From NCBI GenBank assembly GCA_009746045.1, contig RPFO01000065.1, positions 8,201,241 to 8,265,240 on the forward strand: a stretch of DNA of 64,000 nt. The letters run 5' to 3'. This document shows positions 42,342-51,895 of the stretch, one piece after another. Below the pieces are notes generated by a model. That model had not been told where the DNA came from. It searched no databases and was given only the letters and a program-made list of their open reading frames with translations. The position numbers and the translations under genes were made by a program. The stretch is from Mesostigma viride. Taxonomy: Eukaryota; Streptophyta; Mesostigmatophyceae; Mesostigmatales; Mesostigmataceae. Within the stretch, counting starts at the first letter, position 1, and each line of letters begins with the position of its first letter.

Positions 42342-42631
42342 GTAGAGTTTCAACGGGCAAGTTGCAAACACGCACGTTACTTGATATGGAAATAAACTAA
42401 TAACACCCATTTCACCGGAAATTTCGTAAAGGTCACGTGATTTATAAGTAATATTTCCCCGTCGAGGTGCTGATTATGCCGCTTGCGATGGGGGCCCGTC
42501 GATGGGGGGGTCAACGCACTTTATTACCTGCTAATGCTATCTAGGGTAAGCCATTGACAGGGCTGGTCCTCTGCAGGAATATTTACTTTGGGACATTGCA
42601 AAGTCTATTACTTTTGGCTCTACGGAGTTGA

Positions 42632-45600
42632 ATGGCTGCCGAAAAGCCGCGAACTCTGAAAAGTCTAGTTGCGAGTGGTCCTAATCGCCCCATACCAGCT
42701 GCTGGCCTGAGTAAACGTGCCGAGAAAGTGACTTGCGCAGATGGTTCCCTCGGCGGTGCCCGTCGCGGCAATTCCGAGCCTGGTGGACAACCTGTACTCG
42801 GCTCGCCTCCTTCTGGCGTAGAAAACTACGGGCTATGTGACGAGCGGCCGCTGCTGTTAGCGTATTCCAGCCGTGCATATTATCGGGCCTTCGGTGACAA
42901 TCCTGCGCGCGAGCATGGAACTCACAACGATAAGTCGTTAAGAGGTGCTTCTGAGGGGGTCGGGGACAACTTGGTGCCAGTCAGCTTGTGTCGGCTGGAC
43001 CTGCTGGAGCTTGGGAACCAGTTCGCTCGGCGCCTGCGCGCCATGGGCATCAACCGCGGCAACTTTGTCACCGTCGTCATGGGCAGCGTGCTGGAGACCC
43101 TGCCCGTGTTGTTTGGGACAACGTTTGCGTGCGCCGCTGCGTCCCCCTTGGACCCCTCCCTCACCTCCACCGAAATCAAGCGATATTTAAAGGACAGCGG
43201 CTCCCGATTGGCGGTTGTCTCGGAAGAACCGGGCTACGAGCACGCCAGGATGGCAGTCCTGGACGCCTGCAGGGAGGTCGGTGTCTCGGTCTGGTGCGTT
43301 TCCATCCGCAATACCGACCAGGGGCAGCACAAGGACGCTCCTCGTGATGCGGCACATCCGGAGTCGTCGTATAACGATGAGTCGTCCTACAACGATGACA
43401 TTTTGTTCTCTGGGTGCGCAACAGTACCAAACACCAACCTGTTTCTAGGCGTGGTTGCCTCACAAACCCCTATCGGCGGCCATGACTCCCAGTGTACGTC
43501 ACGGTCCCGTTTCGGTTGGGTTATCCAGCCCTTACTCAGCAGCTGTGGAGATGCGATCAGCCTCCCGGATGGCGACAATCCCCAAGTCTTTAATGCTGGT
43601 CACCCGTGCGGCGATCGGACCACCCGCGGTGAGGACATCATCGATGATGATGTCACCGCCCTGGGGGATGACCCCTCCCCCGATGACATCGCCGTCATAG
43701 TCTACACATCAGGCACTACAGGGAGCGACCCAAAGGGCGTCCCGATGCGCCACCACCAGATGTGCGCGTATGCCACCTCCATGACTCGCTTCTTGTCTCT
43801 GTCACCCTCAGATGCCATCGTGATGACCATGCCGCTGTTCCACGCTCACGGTCTCCACTCCGCCATGATGTCACTCTGTTCCGGCGGGCGGCTCATCTTG
43901 CTGCCCATGAGTCCCGCCGATCCCCACGCCGTGTTCGCGGCCGCGCGACGGCACGGCACCACCTGGCACACGGGCTCCCCCACGCAGTACTCCCTCCTGG
44001 TCGACCTGGCCGAGGCCGACCCGGGGGCTGTGTGGCCTGTGGGTCAGCTGCGGTTCCTCCGCGTGGGCAGCCAGCTGCTACAGGAGGCGTTTGCAAGGAA
44101 GATCGAAGGGTTGTTGCGGGCGCCAGTGGTTAATGGGTATGCTCAGACGGAGACAGCATATATCTCCGTGAATCCACCGTCGTTGAGTCGCCGACGGCTG
44201 GACACGGTGGGCATTCCTGTGGGCATCTCAGACGTTGCGATCCTGGTGGAGAAGCCCCGGGCCATGTTTCCTTCCCTTTCCTCTGCTGCTGCTGTTGGCC
44301 ATGGTGGTGGCAGTGGCAGCAGTAATAGTGGTGGTGGTGGTGGTGGTGGTGGTGGTGGTGGTGGTGGTGGTGGTGGTGGTGGTGGTGGTGGTGGTGGTGG
44401 TGGTGGTGGTGGTGGTGGTGGTGGTGGTGGTGGTGGTGGTGGTGGTGGTGGTGGTGGTGGTGGTGGTGGTGGTGGTGGTGGTGGTGGTGGTGGTGGTGGT
44501 GGTGGTGGTGGTGGTGGTGGTGGTGGTGGTGGTGGTGGTGGTGGTGGTGGTGGTGGTGGTGGTGGTGGTGGTGGTGGTGGTGGTGGTGGTGGTGGTGGTG
44601 GTGGTGGTGGTGGTGGCGGGGGCGGGGGCGGGGGCGGGGCCAGCATGTGGGAGATCACGGGAAAGGCCGGCGTGGAGGGTGAGGTCATCGTGTCGGGGCC
44701 CGAGGTCATGGTCTCATATTGGAACAAGCCAGCAGCAACGGACGCGTTGTTTTTTTATCCGACGGATGAGACTGTCATAACTGGCACGATGGAGGCCAAG
44801 GAAAGGGCGATCGAAACAGACAAGGCAGTCGGAGGCGATGGTCATTGGGAGGAGGAGGACGGGCGACAGTGCGGGGGTCAGACCCTTATCCTTGCAACGG
44901 GGGACATGGGCCGGCAGAGCGGGGGTCAAGTTCATGAACAGGGGGAGGAGGGTGAGAAACGGCAAGCTGGGGGTCAGGTTTGTTACAAGGGGGGCGAGGA
45001 GGGGATGAAGGAGGAAGACGTGGGGGCGGAGAAGGAGAAGAACCAGGAGCAGGTGGCAGTGCGGGAACTGGAGAGTTTGGCAGCCGCATGGCGCAGTCGC
45101 CGCTGGCTGCGCACGGGCGACCTGGGCTCCTTCTCCCCCGACGGCCACCTGTCGCTCTCGGGCCGCCTCAAGGACGTGATCCACCGCGGCGGCGACAAGG
45201 TGCTCCCCGCCGAGGTGGAGGCGGCGCTCGAGGCGCACCCGCGCGTGGCGCGCGCCGCCGTGGTGGGCGGGGCGGACGCCATATACAACGAGCGAGTGCT
45301 CGCGGCGCTGGTGCTGCGGCCGGGCGGGGGTAGGAAGGGACAGCCGAACGGGAATAGGGGCCAGGCAAGCGCCGTAAAGGGGGCACGAGAGATGGTGAAC
45401 GAGAGTGGTGGAGGGCAGTCAAGAACCGCAGAGGGGCAGCGAGAGGATGGGAAAGGGCAGAACCCGATGGCGACAGCGGCTCATGGGAGGGAAGGGGAAG
45501 GGGCCTCAGGGGAGGGTGTAATGATCACCGATGGACAGGGAAAGGGAAAGGGAGAGGGAGAGAAAGCGGACGGAGAGACAATAATTAACGGGGTTGATGG

Positions 45601-48600
45601 CGCCGCGTCATCATGTGAGGCGGATGGCGGTGATGCCGGTGACCTCCCCCTGACCCACGAGGCGCTGGTCGCGTGGTGCCTCTCTTACCTGGCCCCCCAC
45701 AAGGTGCCCTCCGCCTTCTACCTGCTTGACATGCTGCCTACCACCGCCATCGGCAAGACGCAGCGGCACCAGCTGGCCACCTTGCTGGAGGCGTGCGCCC
45801 CACTGCCGCGGCGGCACGCGCGCGCGGGCGCTGACCATCAGTTGGTGGGGGGCGTGGAGGCGGCGGTCGAGCGTGTGTGGAGGCAGGAGCTGGCGACGTC
45901 ACAACACCAAGGGGGGGTGGGGGTGGCGCTGCCTACCATGGGGGGGGTTCAACCAGCGTTTTCTGACAACGTGCAAGGCAGCCTCCAAGGCACTGACCTT
46001 CCACCACATGCTGCGCAGAGTGGCATTGCGCCTGGGGCTGCCATGGCAAGCGAAAGGGCAAACGAAAGGGCAAGTCTAGGCATCCATCAAAGAATGGAGC
46101 GAAACGGGGTTATGACGGGTGCGGGCGCTGCTGCCTGCGGTGGTGGCGGCGGTCAGGATAACCCGGTGTTCTCACGGGACGACAACTTTTTGGCGGTGGG
46201 CGGCACCTCGCTGAGTGCCATTGCAGTCACACGCGGGCTGAATCAGCTCTTCCCCCGCGCGGGCGTGTCGGTGGCGGACGTGTTGATGGCGGGCAGTTTG
46301 AAGGAACTGGCCGCGCTGATAGAATCGCGGGGAGGCAGCGGTGGGGGCGGTGACAGTGGTAGTTTCAATGGCTCATTGCCTCTGGGCCCAAACTGCTCAG
46401 ACCCCGTGGGTTCAATACCCAGCAGTGTGCCCTCTGCAGGTCTGCCCCAGGCCACAGGCACCGTCCACGCTGCACCCATCATGGCTGGGGAAGTGGCTGC
46501 GGTGCCGGATCGGCAGTCCCTGCCGCCCTACGTTACTGCCGGCAGATCCTCAGCCACACCTCCTTTTGCTTCAGGGGAGGGAAAGGCTATTGGGTGGATA
46601 CCGGCAAATGCGAGCCCCGCCGGCATGCCTGCATCCGGTACTGACACATCTTCGGGTTTGGCCTCTCATGAGGGTGCGGCTGCCGGCATTACCCGCGGGG
46701 AGTTGGTGGGTCCTGCCTCGTTCGGCCAGGAAGGCCTGCTGGCGATTGCGGGCCTGGCGCCGACCAGCCCCGTGTATCACCTTCCCTTGCTGTGGGAGCT
46801 GGCGGGCCCCTTGGATGCAGCGTGCCTGCGGGCCAGCGTGGCTATGCTGGCGGCACGCCATGATGTGCTGCGCAGCCACTTTCGGTTGGCGGCTGGGGAA
46901 GGAAGGGGAAAAGGGGGGGTAGGGGCGGGCAAGGGCGTTGATAGAGGGGAGTTGCCGCTGGCATACTCCGTGGCGGTTCCGTTGGAGGAGTTTGAGTTTG
47001 ATTTTACGGTGGTGGACTTGGAGGGGTTTGGGGCCGGGGACGGCTCTGGTGGGGATGTGGGTGGACGAGATCAGCATGGCCATGGTCATAGTAGAAGAAG
47101 GGAGAGGCAGACGGCGTTGGGGACTTGGAAATTTGATGATGGGCAGGGGGCCGTTGTCGTGGGTTGCAATGGTGGCCGTGAGAAGGAATGGGAAGGCGTG
47201 CCGGACGTGGTTGCTGATGAATGCCGGCGACTGCTGCGTGCCACAGCAGATGCTCCCTTTGACCTGTACCGCGGCCCACTCATGCGCGCACTGGTAGTGA
47301 CGCTGAGCCGCAACCGCCACCTTTTCCTGCTCACCCGCCACCATGCCATCAGTGACGCGACGTCGGTGGGCATCCTGCAGCGAGAGCTGTGCATGTGCTA
47401 CGATGCGTGCCGGGGAGCAGCACGGGATGCTGATGACGCTGGGCAGATTGGCGGGGAGTCAGCAGGCAGTGAGGGTCATGCTGGGCACTGGTGGGGAAGC
47501 CGCGTGAGTGCATCCGAGGCGTCTCGCCTGCGCATGCTAGTGTCGTCGCTGCTGCCGCCTCTGCCCCTCACGTACCAGGACTACGCGGCCTGGCAGCGGA
47601 GCTGGCTGGCCAAGAGCGGGGAAGCCGAGCGGCAACTCAAATACTGGCGAACGGCACTCGCCGGCGCGCCCCCTCTGCTGACCCTGCCCACCGATCGCCC
47701 ACGCCCCGTGCTGCAGAGCTTCCGAGGCGAGGCCGTCCCCCTCGACGTGCCCGCACACGTTATGTCCGGCCTGCAGCGCCTGGCGCGGTCGTGCGGGTGC
47801 ACGCTGGTCACCGTCCTGCTGGCGTGCTGGGCGCTCACACTGGCGCGGTACAGCGGCCAGCGCAAGGTCGTCCTGGGCACACCCTGGAGCGGCCGGGGCC
47901 GCGGGCAGCTGCAGGGCGTGGTCGGGTACTTTGTTAACCCGCTCGCCATTTGTGTGGAGGTGGACCCTGACAATGTTGACAATTTCACGAGCAGCAGCAG
48001 CAGCGGGGGAAAGGTCACCAGTGGTGGTGGCCCTATGGATGGCCATGATAGCGGCAAGAGTGGCGGCGGCCCTAACGGTGGCGATCATGGTGGTGGGGGC
48101 AACAGCGGCGCCCCCTCTCCTGCTGTTGCCCGCAACACGTTCCGCGACCTGGTCTCCCGCGTGCGCGCGTCCCTGCTGGGTGCGATCGACCACGCCGACG
48201 TGCCCTTCCACCATGTGGTGGCCGCGGTGGGCACGGCGCCCTGCCCGGGCGCCAACCCGCTCTTTCAGTTGCTGCTCATGTGGGGGGAAGGGGCCGAGAT
48301 GGTGGGCCAACTTGGGCCGGATGGCGCGCGGTTGACCCGCGAGGGGGACCTGTCGCTCCGCACCGCGTCGCCCGCATGGCTGCCCCCCACCACGTCCAAA
48401 GTGGACCTGGAGGTGTACATGGACAAGGGGGAAGGTGGCGGCATACAGGGCACCGTGCAGTACGCACGCGATCTGTGGGAGAGGGAGAGCGTGGCCGCGA
48501 TCGTGCGCGCGCTGGGGGTGGTCATGGCGCACGCGGCGGCGGCAGCTAGTGCGGGTGGTCTGGCGGAGGAGGGGGAAACGGGGGAGCGTGGCAAGGTGGG

Positions 48601-51600
48601 TTTGGCCGCGAGTCAACGTCCAGACCAGGTGGAAAGAAGCGGGGAGGAGGGCAGTCATTCAGCAGGAAAGCATGATAACGTGGGTGATGGGAAGGTGGGA
48701 ATGGCGAAGGGAGCGGACGACCGGGATCGCGGGGGCAGTGGAGGTGGGGAAGGTAAGGACAAGGGGAATCATGGAATCTGCCGCCCATCAGGTATGCATG
48801 CTATCCCGTCGCCCCTTTCCCCCCGCTCAGCTGCCACCGCTGATGTGATGTCGCTTCCGCTGATGAGCGACGCGCAGCAGCGAGCGATGCTGCGCCGCGT
48901 CTGCCACGGGCCACAGGGATCGTTCGACCCGCCAGCGCACCCCACACTGGCTGCCATGTGGCGCGCAGCCCTGGCGCGCCTGGACGAGGGCCCTTACCCG
49001 GGTCGGCGCGCGGTGGCAGTGCGTTGCGGGCGCCAGGCGGTGACGTTTGATCAGCTGGATGCCTACGCGCGATCGCTGGCAGCCGAGTTCCGGCGCCTGG
49101 GCGTGGGCGCGGGCGTCCCGGTGGCCCTCGCGCTGCCCCGCTCCCCCGCGGCGCTCGTTGCCATGCTGGCGTGCGTCACTGCGGGGGCGGCGTATGTGCC
49201 CGTGGACCCGCGGCAACCGCCCGGCTGGTCGCTACCGCTGCTGGCGCAGGTGGCCCCGCGCCTCGTGGTGGTGGGCGCGGGGGCGGCAGGTGATGCGGTC
49301 GCGCGAGGGTGCGCGGACATGGGCGCGGGCGTGGTGGTGGCGGAGGGCATGCGTGGCGCTCGGTTCCGGCTGGCGGTGGCGCCGAGAGAGGGGGCTGCAA
49401 CGCCGCTGGCCTTTCCTGCCAGCGGCGCTGAGAGGGACAGTGCATGGGGGGCAAGGGATGGCCAAACTGCTGCTGCAGGTGCGGTGGACGCCCATGCCTC
49501 GCCTTCAGATCCGGACACAAGCAATCCGTGTGAGCCGTGCCCCCCACACCCGGCACTGCTCATCTTCACGTCCGGCAGCTCAGGGCCGCCCAAGCCGGTG
49601 GTGCTGTCGAATGCGGCGCTGGCGTGGAAGCTGCTCATCTATTGGGACGCCTTCCCGCTGGCAAGGGGGAAGGAGGGGGAGGGGGAGGGTCAGCGGGGGA
49701 GTGATGACGATGGGGATGATGAAGGCAGTGAAGATGTTAGCGAGAATGAGGATGAAGAGCAGGATCGAGAGGACGAAGAGGAAGGTGTTGGTGATGGCAA
49801 GGGGCGTTCTTTTTCGGGTGGTGGTCAGCCTGGTTTCCCTTTTGGTCAAAAAATGAGTCCTAAAATGAGCCAACTTCGTAATGGCGGTGGTAGTGAGAAC
49901 CTTTGCTTTCAGAATGGCAGAGATAGGGGTCACGAGCTGTTCCTGGCGCGCACCACGTTCACGTTCATCGACCACGTGCTGGAGGTTTGGGGCGCGCTGC
50001 TGGCCCCAGCGCCGCTGCTGCTGGCCACGCGCGCGCAGGAGGCGGCCCCCGGGCTGCTCCTGCGCGCGCTCACGCGGTTTCCCGTCACGCGGCTCGTGGC
50101 GGTGCCCGCGCTCCTCAACGCGATGCTGGCGCACGCACACGAGGGGGGGGAGGATGAGGAGGGCGAGGAGGAGGAAGAGGAAGAGGAAGAGGAGGAAGAA
50201 GAAGGGGATGAGGCGGCAGTGGAGGAAGGAGGGAAAGAGGAAGGTTGTTGGACATATGATGGGGAAAGGGAGGGGAGAGGTGGCGTTGTAAACGGCACCA
50301 TGCCTGCGTGGTTGCCAGCAAAGAACGCCAGTGGTTATGTAAATAATGCACCCTCTTCGTCGCCAGCCCCCGCTCTCAACTGGGGCTCCCCCTACCCCAG
50401 GGTGCGGCCGCGCGACTGGCTGACGCGCCGCTCGTCCCTGCGCGTGTGCATCTGCAGCGGGGAGCCCTTGCCGCTGGCCCTCGCCACGCGCTTCCTGGCC
50501 GCCGCGGGCCGCCGTGGGTGCCAGCTGTACAACCTGTTTGGGGCGAGCGAGACGGGAGGGGACGGTGTGCTGGCGAGGGTCACCGCCCGCGTCCTCTCCC
50601 GCGCACGCGCCGCCTCCTGCCGCGTCCCCATCGGCACGCCCCTGGCGCGCATGGCCGCCTACGTGGTCGGGCCGCCGCCGGTGCACGCGCTCCTGCCACC
50701 TGGCGCGCAGGGGGAGCTGTGGGTGGGCGGGCCCGCGCTCGCGGACGGTTACGTGGGCCAGCCGCAACTCAGCGCGGCACGATTCGCGCCCAACCCGTTT
50801 CGCGACCTGTTCGGGGACGCGGCAGGGGTTTCAGACCCCCCTCCCCCCCCCCGGGTGTACTGCACGGGGGATATCGCGCGGGTGGTCCCGTCGACAGGGC
50901 AGGTGGAGGTGGTCGGGCGCGCGGACGCGCAGGCCAAGGTCCGGGGGTTCCGCGTCTCGCTCGGGTTTGTGGAGGAGGCGCTCGCGTCGCTGCCCGGCGT
51001 GAAGGAGTGCGGCGTGGCCGTGGCCATGGACCGGGGCCCTGTATCTAGCAATACTAACAACAATAATACTGGTATTGAAGACAGTGCTAATAATGCTACT
51101 CCCGGTGCCCCCGTGGAGCTGTCCTCCCACTTGGTGGCGGTGGTGGCACCTGCCCACCTGGACGTGCCCCTCCTGCGGCGGCAGCTGGTCGAATGCCTCC
51201 CCCACTATGCACTGCCCGCGGTGCTCCTCCCCGCGGCGTTTGTCCCGCGCCTCAGCAACGGCAAGGTGGACCGCGCCGCCGTGCTGGCGATGGGCACGCA
51301 CGAGGGGGGTGGGGAGGCACGAGGTAATTGTGGCGGTGGAGGAGCAGGGCGTGGAGGGGTACATGGGGGTGATGGGGTAAGCCAGCGAGGAGAGGCTGGT
51401 ACGTTAAATGTAGAGAAGAATAAAGCGGGCGCAGGCGTAGAGAATATGAGTGATGCGGGCAAAGGGCAGGGGTTGACAGCGCCCCAGGCCCCCCGCGGCG
51501 CGCTCGAGGCCCGCCTTGCCGCCATCTGGCGCGACGCGCTGGGCCTGGCGTCCGTCTCAGTGCTGGACGACTTCTTTGCGCTCGGGGGGCACTCGCTCAA

Positions 51601-51895
51601 CGCGATGCGCCTGCAGAGGGGGCTGACGGCGGCGGCGGCCGAGGCGGGAGCGGCGCCCGAGGTGGCAGCGCTGGGCCGGTTGGGGGCGGCATCGCTCGCG
51701 CGTTTCCGAACCATTGAGGAGATGGCACAGGCGGCAAGGAAGGTGGCCGCGGTGGAGGCAGGCAAGGGGGGCGGGGGGTGGGGGCGGGGACGGGGGCGAA
51801 GACAGGGACAGGAGGGGGGAAAGGAAAGAAGAAGGGATCTGCGAAGCTTGCTTCGTGGGATGCTGGACATGTGGTTACGGATGAGAGCAGAGTGA
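42632..51895 (+). CDS. Nonribosomal peptide synthetase, A-T-C-A-T
   Basis: A 3,087-codon ORF without introns, from ATG 42,632. A1 (about 60-1,050): A3 VYTSGTTGSDPKGVP (about 357), A5 NGYAQTETAYIS (500), A7 RTGDLG, A8 GRLKDVIHRGGDKVLP (about 840), A10 AIGKTQR (1,040). Its wording (MPLFHAHGLHSAMM, VGIPVG) is closest to the AAE3/oxalyl-CoA-synthetase type, so it may load a carboxylic acid. T1: DNFLAVGGTSLSAI (Ser about 1,193). C (1,365-1,970): RHDVLRSHF, HHAISDATS (1,569), YQDYAAWQR, GYFVNPLAI. A2 (2,030-2,890): TSGSSGPPKPVV, NLFGASETGGD, YCTGDI, NGKVDR. T2: DDFFALGGHSLNAM (Ser about 2,987). Acceptor Ser, His and Lys residues are present. No thioesterase, reductase or epimerase domain. Long Gly/Glu/charged insertions separate motifs. 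The stop overlaps the next ORF, which may be its last domain. Confidence 0.9.
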   Translation: MAAEKPRTLKSLVASGPNRPIPAAGLSKRAEKVTCADGSLGGARRGNSEPGGQPVLGSPPSGVENYGLCDERPLLLAYSSRAYYRAFGDNPAREHGTHNDKSLRGASEGVGDNLVPVSLCRLDLLELGNQFARRLRAMGINRGNFVTVVMGSVLETLPVLFGTTFACAAASPLDPSLTSTEIKRYLKDSGSRLAVVSEEPGYEHARMAVLDACREVGVSVWCVSIRNTDQGQHKDAPRDAAHPESSYNDESSYNDDILFSGCATVPNTNLFLGVVASQTPIGGHDSQCTSRSRFGWVIQPLLSSCGDAISLPDGDNPQVFNAGHPCGDRTTRGEDIIDDDVTALGDDPSPDDIAVIVYTSGTTGSDPKGVPMRHHQMCAYATSMTRFLSLSPSDAIVMTMPLFHAHGLHSAMMSLCSGGRLILLPMSPADPHAVFAAARRHGTTWHTGSPTQYSLLVDLAEADPGAVWPVGQLRFLRVGSQLLQEAFARKIEGLLRAPVVNGYAQTETAYISVNPPSLSRRRLDTVGIPVGISDVAILVEKPRAMFPSLSSAAAVGHGGGSGSSNSGGGGGGGGGGGGGGGGGGGGGGGGGGGGGGGGGGGGGGGGGGGGGGGGGGGGGGGGGGGGGGGGGGGGGGGGGGGGGGGGGGGGGGGGGGGGGGGGGGGGGGGASMWEITGKAGVEGEVIVSGPEVMVSYWNKPAATDALFFYPTDETVITGTMEAKERAIETDKAVGGDGHWEEEDGRQCGGQTLILATGDMGRQSGGQVHEQGEEGEKRQAGGQVCYKGGEEGMKEEDVGAEKEKNQEQVAVRELESLAAAWRSRRWLRTGDLGSFSPDGHLSLSGRLKDVIHRGGDKVLPAEVEAALEAHPRVARAAVVGGADAIYNERVLAALVLRPGGGRKGQPNGNRGQASAVKGAREMVNESGGGQSRTAEGQREDGKGQNPMATAAHGREGEGASGEGVMITDGQGKGKGEGEKADGETIINGVDGAASSCEADGGDAGDLPLTHEALVAWCLSYLAPHKVPSAFYLLDMLPTTAIGKTQRHQLATLLEACAPLPRRHARAGADHQLVGGVEAAVERVWRQELATSQHQGGVGVALPTMGGVQPAFSDNVQGSLQGTDLPPHAAQSGIAPGAAMASERANERASLGIHQRMERNGVMTGAGAAACGGGGGQDNPVFSRDDNFLAVGGTSLSAIAVTRGLNQLFPRAGVSVADVLMAGSLKELAALIESRGGSGGGGDSGSFNGSLPLGPNCSDPVGSIPSSVPSAGLPQATGTVHAAPIMAGEVAAVPDRQSLPPYVTAGRSSATPPFASGEGKAIGWIPANASPAGMPASGTDTSSGLASHEGAAAGITRGELVGPASFGQEGLLAIAGLAPTSPVYHLPLLWELAGPLDAACLRASVAMLAARHDVLRSHFRLAAGEGRGKGGVGAGKGVDRGELPLAYSVAVPLEEFEFDFTVVDLEGFGAGDGSGGDVGGRDQHGHGHSRRRERQTALGTWKFDDGQGAVVVGCNGGREKEWEGVPDVVADECRRLLRATADAPFDLYRGPLMRALVVTLSRNRHLFLLTRHHAISDATSVGILQRELCMCYDACRGAARDADDAGQIGGESAGSEGHAGHWWGSRVSASEASRLRMLVSSLLPPLPLTYQDYAAWQRSWLAKSGEAERQLKYWRTALAGAPPLLTLPTDRPRPVLQSFRGEAVPLDVPAHVMSGLQRLARSCGCTLVTVLLACWALTLARYSGQRKVVLGTPWSGRGRGQLQGVVGYFVNPLAICVEVDPDNVDNFTSSSSSGGKVTSGGGPMDGHDSGKSGGGPNGGDHGGGGNSGAPSPAVARNTFRDLVSRVRASLLGAIDHADVPFHHVVAAVGTAPCPGANPLFQLLLMWGEGAEMVGQLGPDGARLTREGDLSLRTASPAWLPPTTSKVDLEVYMDKGEGGGIQGTVQYARDLWERESVAAIVRALGVVMAHAAAAASAGGLAEEGETGERGKVGLAASQRPDQVERSGEEGSHSAGKHDNVGDGKVGMAKGADDRDRGGSGGGEGKDKGNHGICRPSGMHAIPSPLSPRSAATADVMSLPLMSDAQQRAMLRRVCHGPQGSFDPPAHPTLAAMWRAALARLDEGPYPGRRAVAVRCGRQAVTFDQLDAYARSLAAEFRRLGVGAGVPVALALPRSPAALVAMLACVTAGAAYVPVDPRQPPGWSLPLLAQVAPRLVVVGAGAAGDAVARGCADMGAGVVVAEGMRGARFRLAVAPREGAATPLAFPASGAERDSAWGARDGQTAAAGAVDAHASPSDPDTSNPCEPCPPHPALLIFTSGSSGPPKPVVLSNAALAWKLLIYWDAFPLARGKEGEGEGQRGSDDDGDDEGSEDVSENEDEEQDREDEEEGVGDGKGRSFSGGGQPGFPFGQKMSPKMSQLRNGGGSENLCFQNGRDRGHELFLARTTFTFIDHVLEVWGALLAPAPLLLATRAQEAAPGLLLRALTRFPVTRLVAVPALLNAMLAHAHEGGEDEEGEEEEEEEEEEEEEGDEAAVEEGGKEEGCWTYDGEREGRGGVVNGTMPAWLPAKNASGYVNNAPSSSPAPALNWGSPYPRVRPRDWLTRRSSLRVCICSGEPLPLALATRFLAAAGRRGCQLYNLFGASETGGDGVLARVTARVLSRARAASCRVPIGTPLARMAAYVVGPPPVHALLPPGAQGELWVGGPALADGYVGQPQLSAARFAPNPFRDLFGDAAGVSDPPPPPRVYCTGDIARVVPSTGQVEVVGRADAQAKVRGFRVSLGFVEEALASLPGVKECGVAVAMDRGPVSSNTNNNNTGIEDSANNATPGAPVELSSHLVAVVAPAHLDVPLLRRQLVECLPHYALPAVLLPAAFVPRLSNGKVDRAAVLAMGTHEGGGEARGNCGGGGAGRGGVHGGDGVSQRGEAGTLNVEKNKAGAGVENMSDAGKGQGLTAPQAPRGALEARLAAIWRDALGLASVSVLDDFFALGGHSLNAMRLQRGLTAAAAEAGAAPEVAALGRLGAASLARFRTIEEMAQAARKVAAVEAGKGGGGWGRGRGRRQGQEGGKERRRDLRSLLRGMLDMWLRMRAE
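44331..44640. repeat. (GGT)n microsatellite encoding about 100 glycines
   Basis: Nearly pure GGT for about 285 bp, then GGC/GGG codons, in frame within the first adenylation domain. It lies between the A5 region (VGIPVGISDVAILVE) and A6 (GEVIVSGPEVMVSYW), where relatives have a short beta-hairpin loop, so the domain may still fold. Confidence 0.95.

Noticed and set aside
44143-44780. Poly-Pro and poly-Val ORFs opposite or shifted to the synthetase
   Set aside because: Shadow frames of the (GGT)n tract within the A1 domain.
47537-48658. 373-codon minus-strand ORF opposite the condensation domain
   Set aside because: Antisense shadow; the plus frame holds the C-domain motifs.
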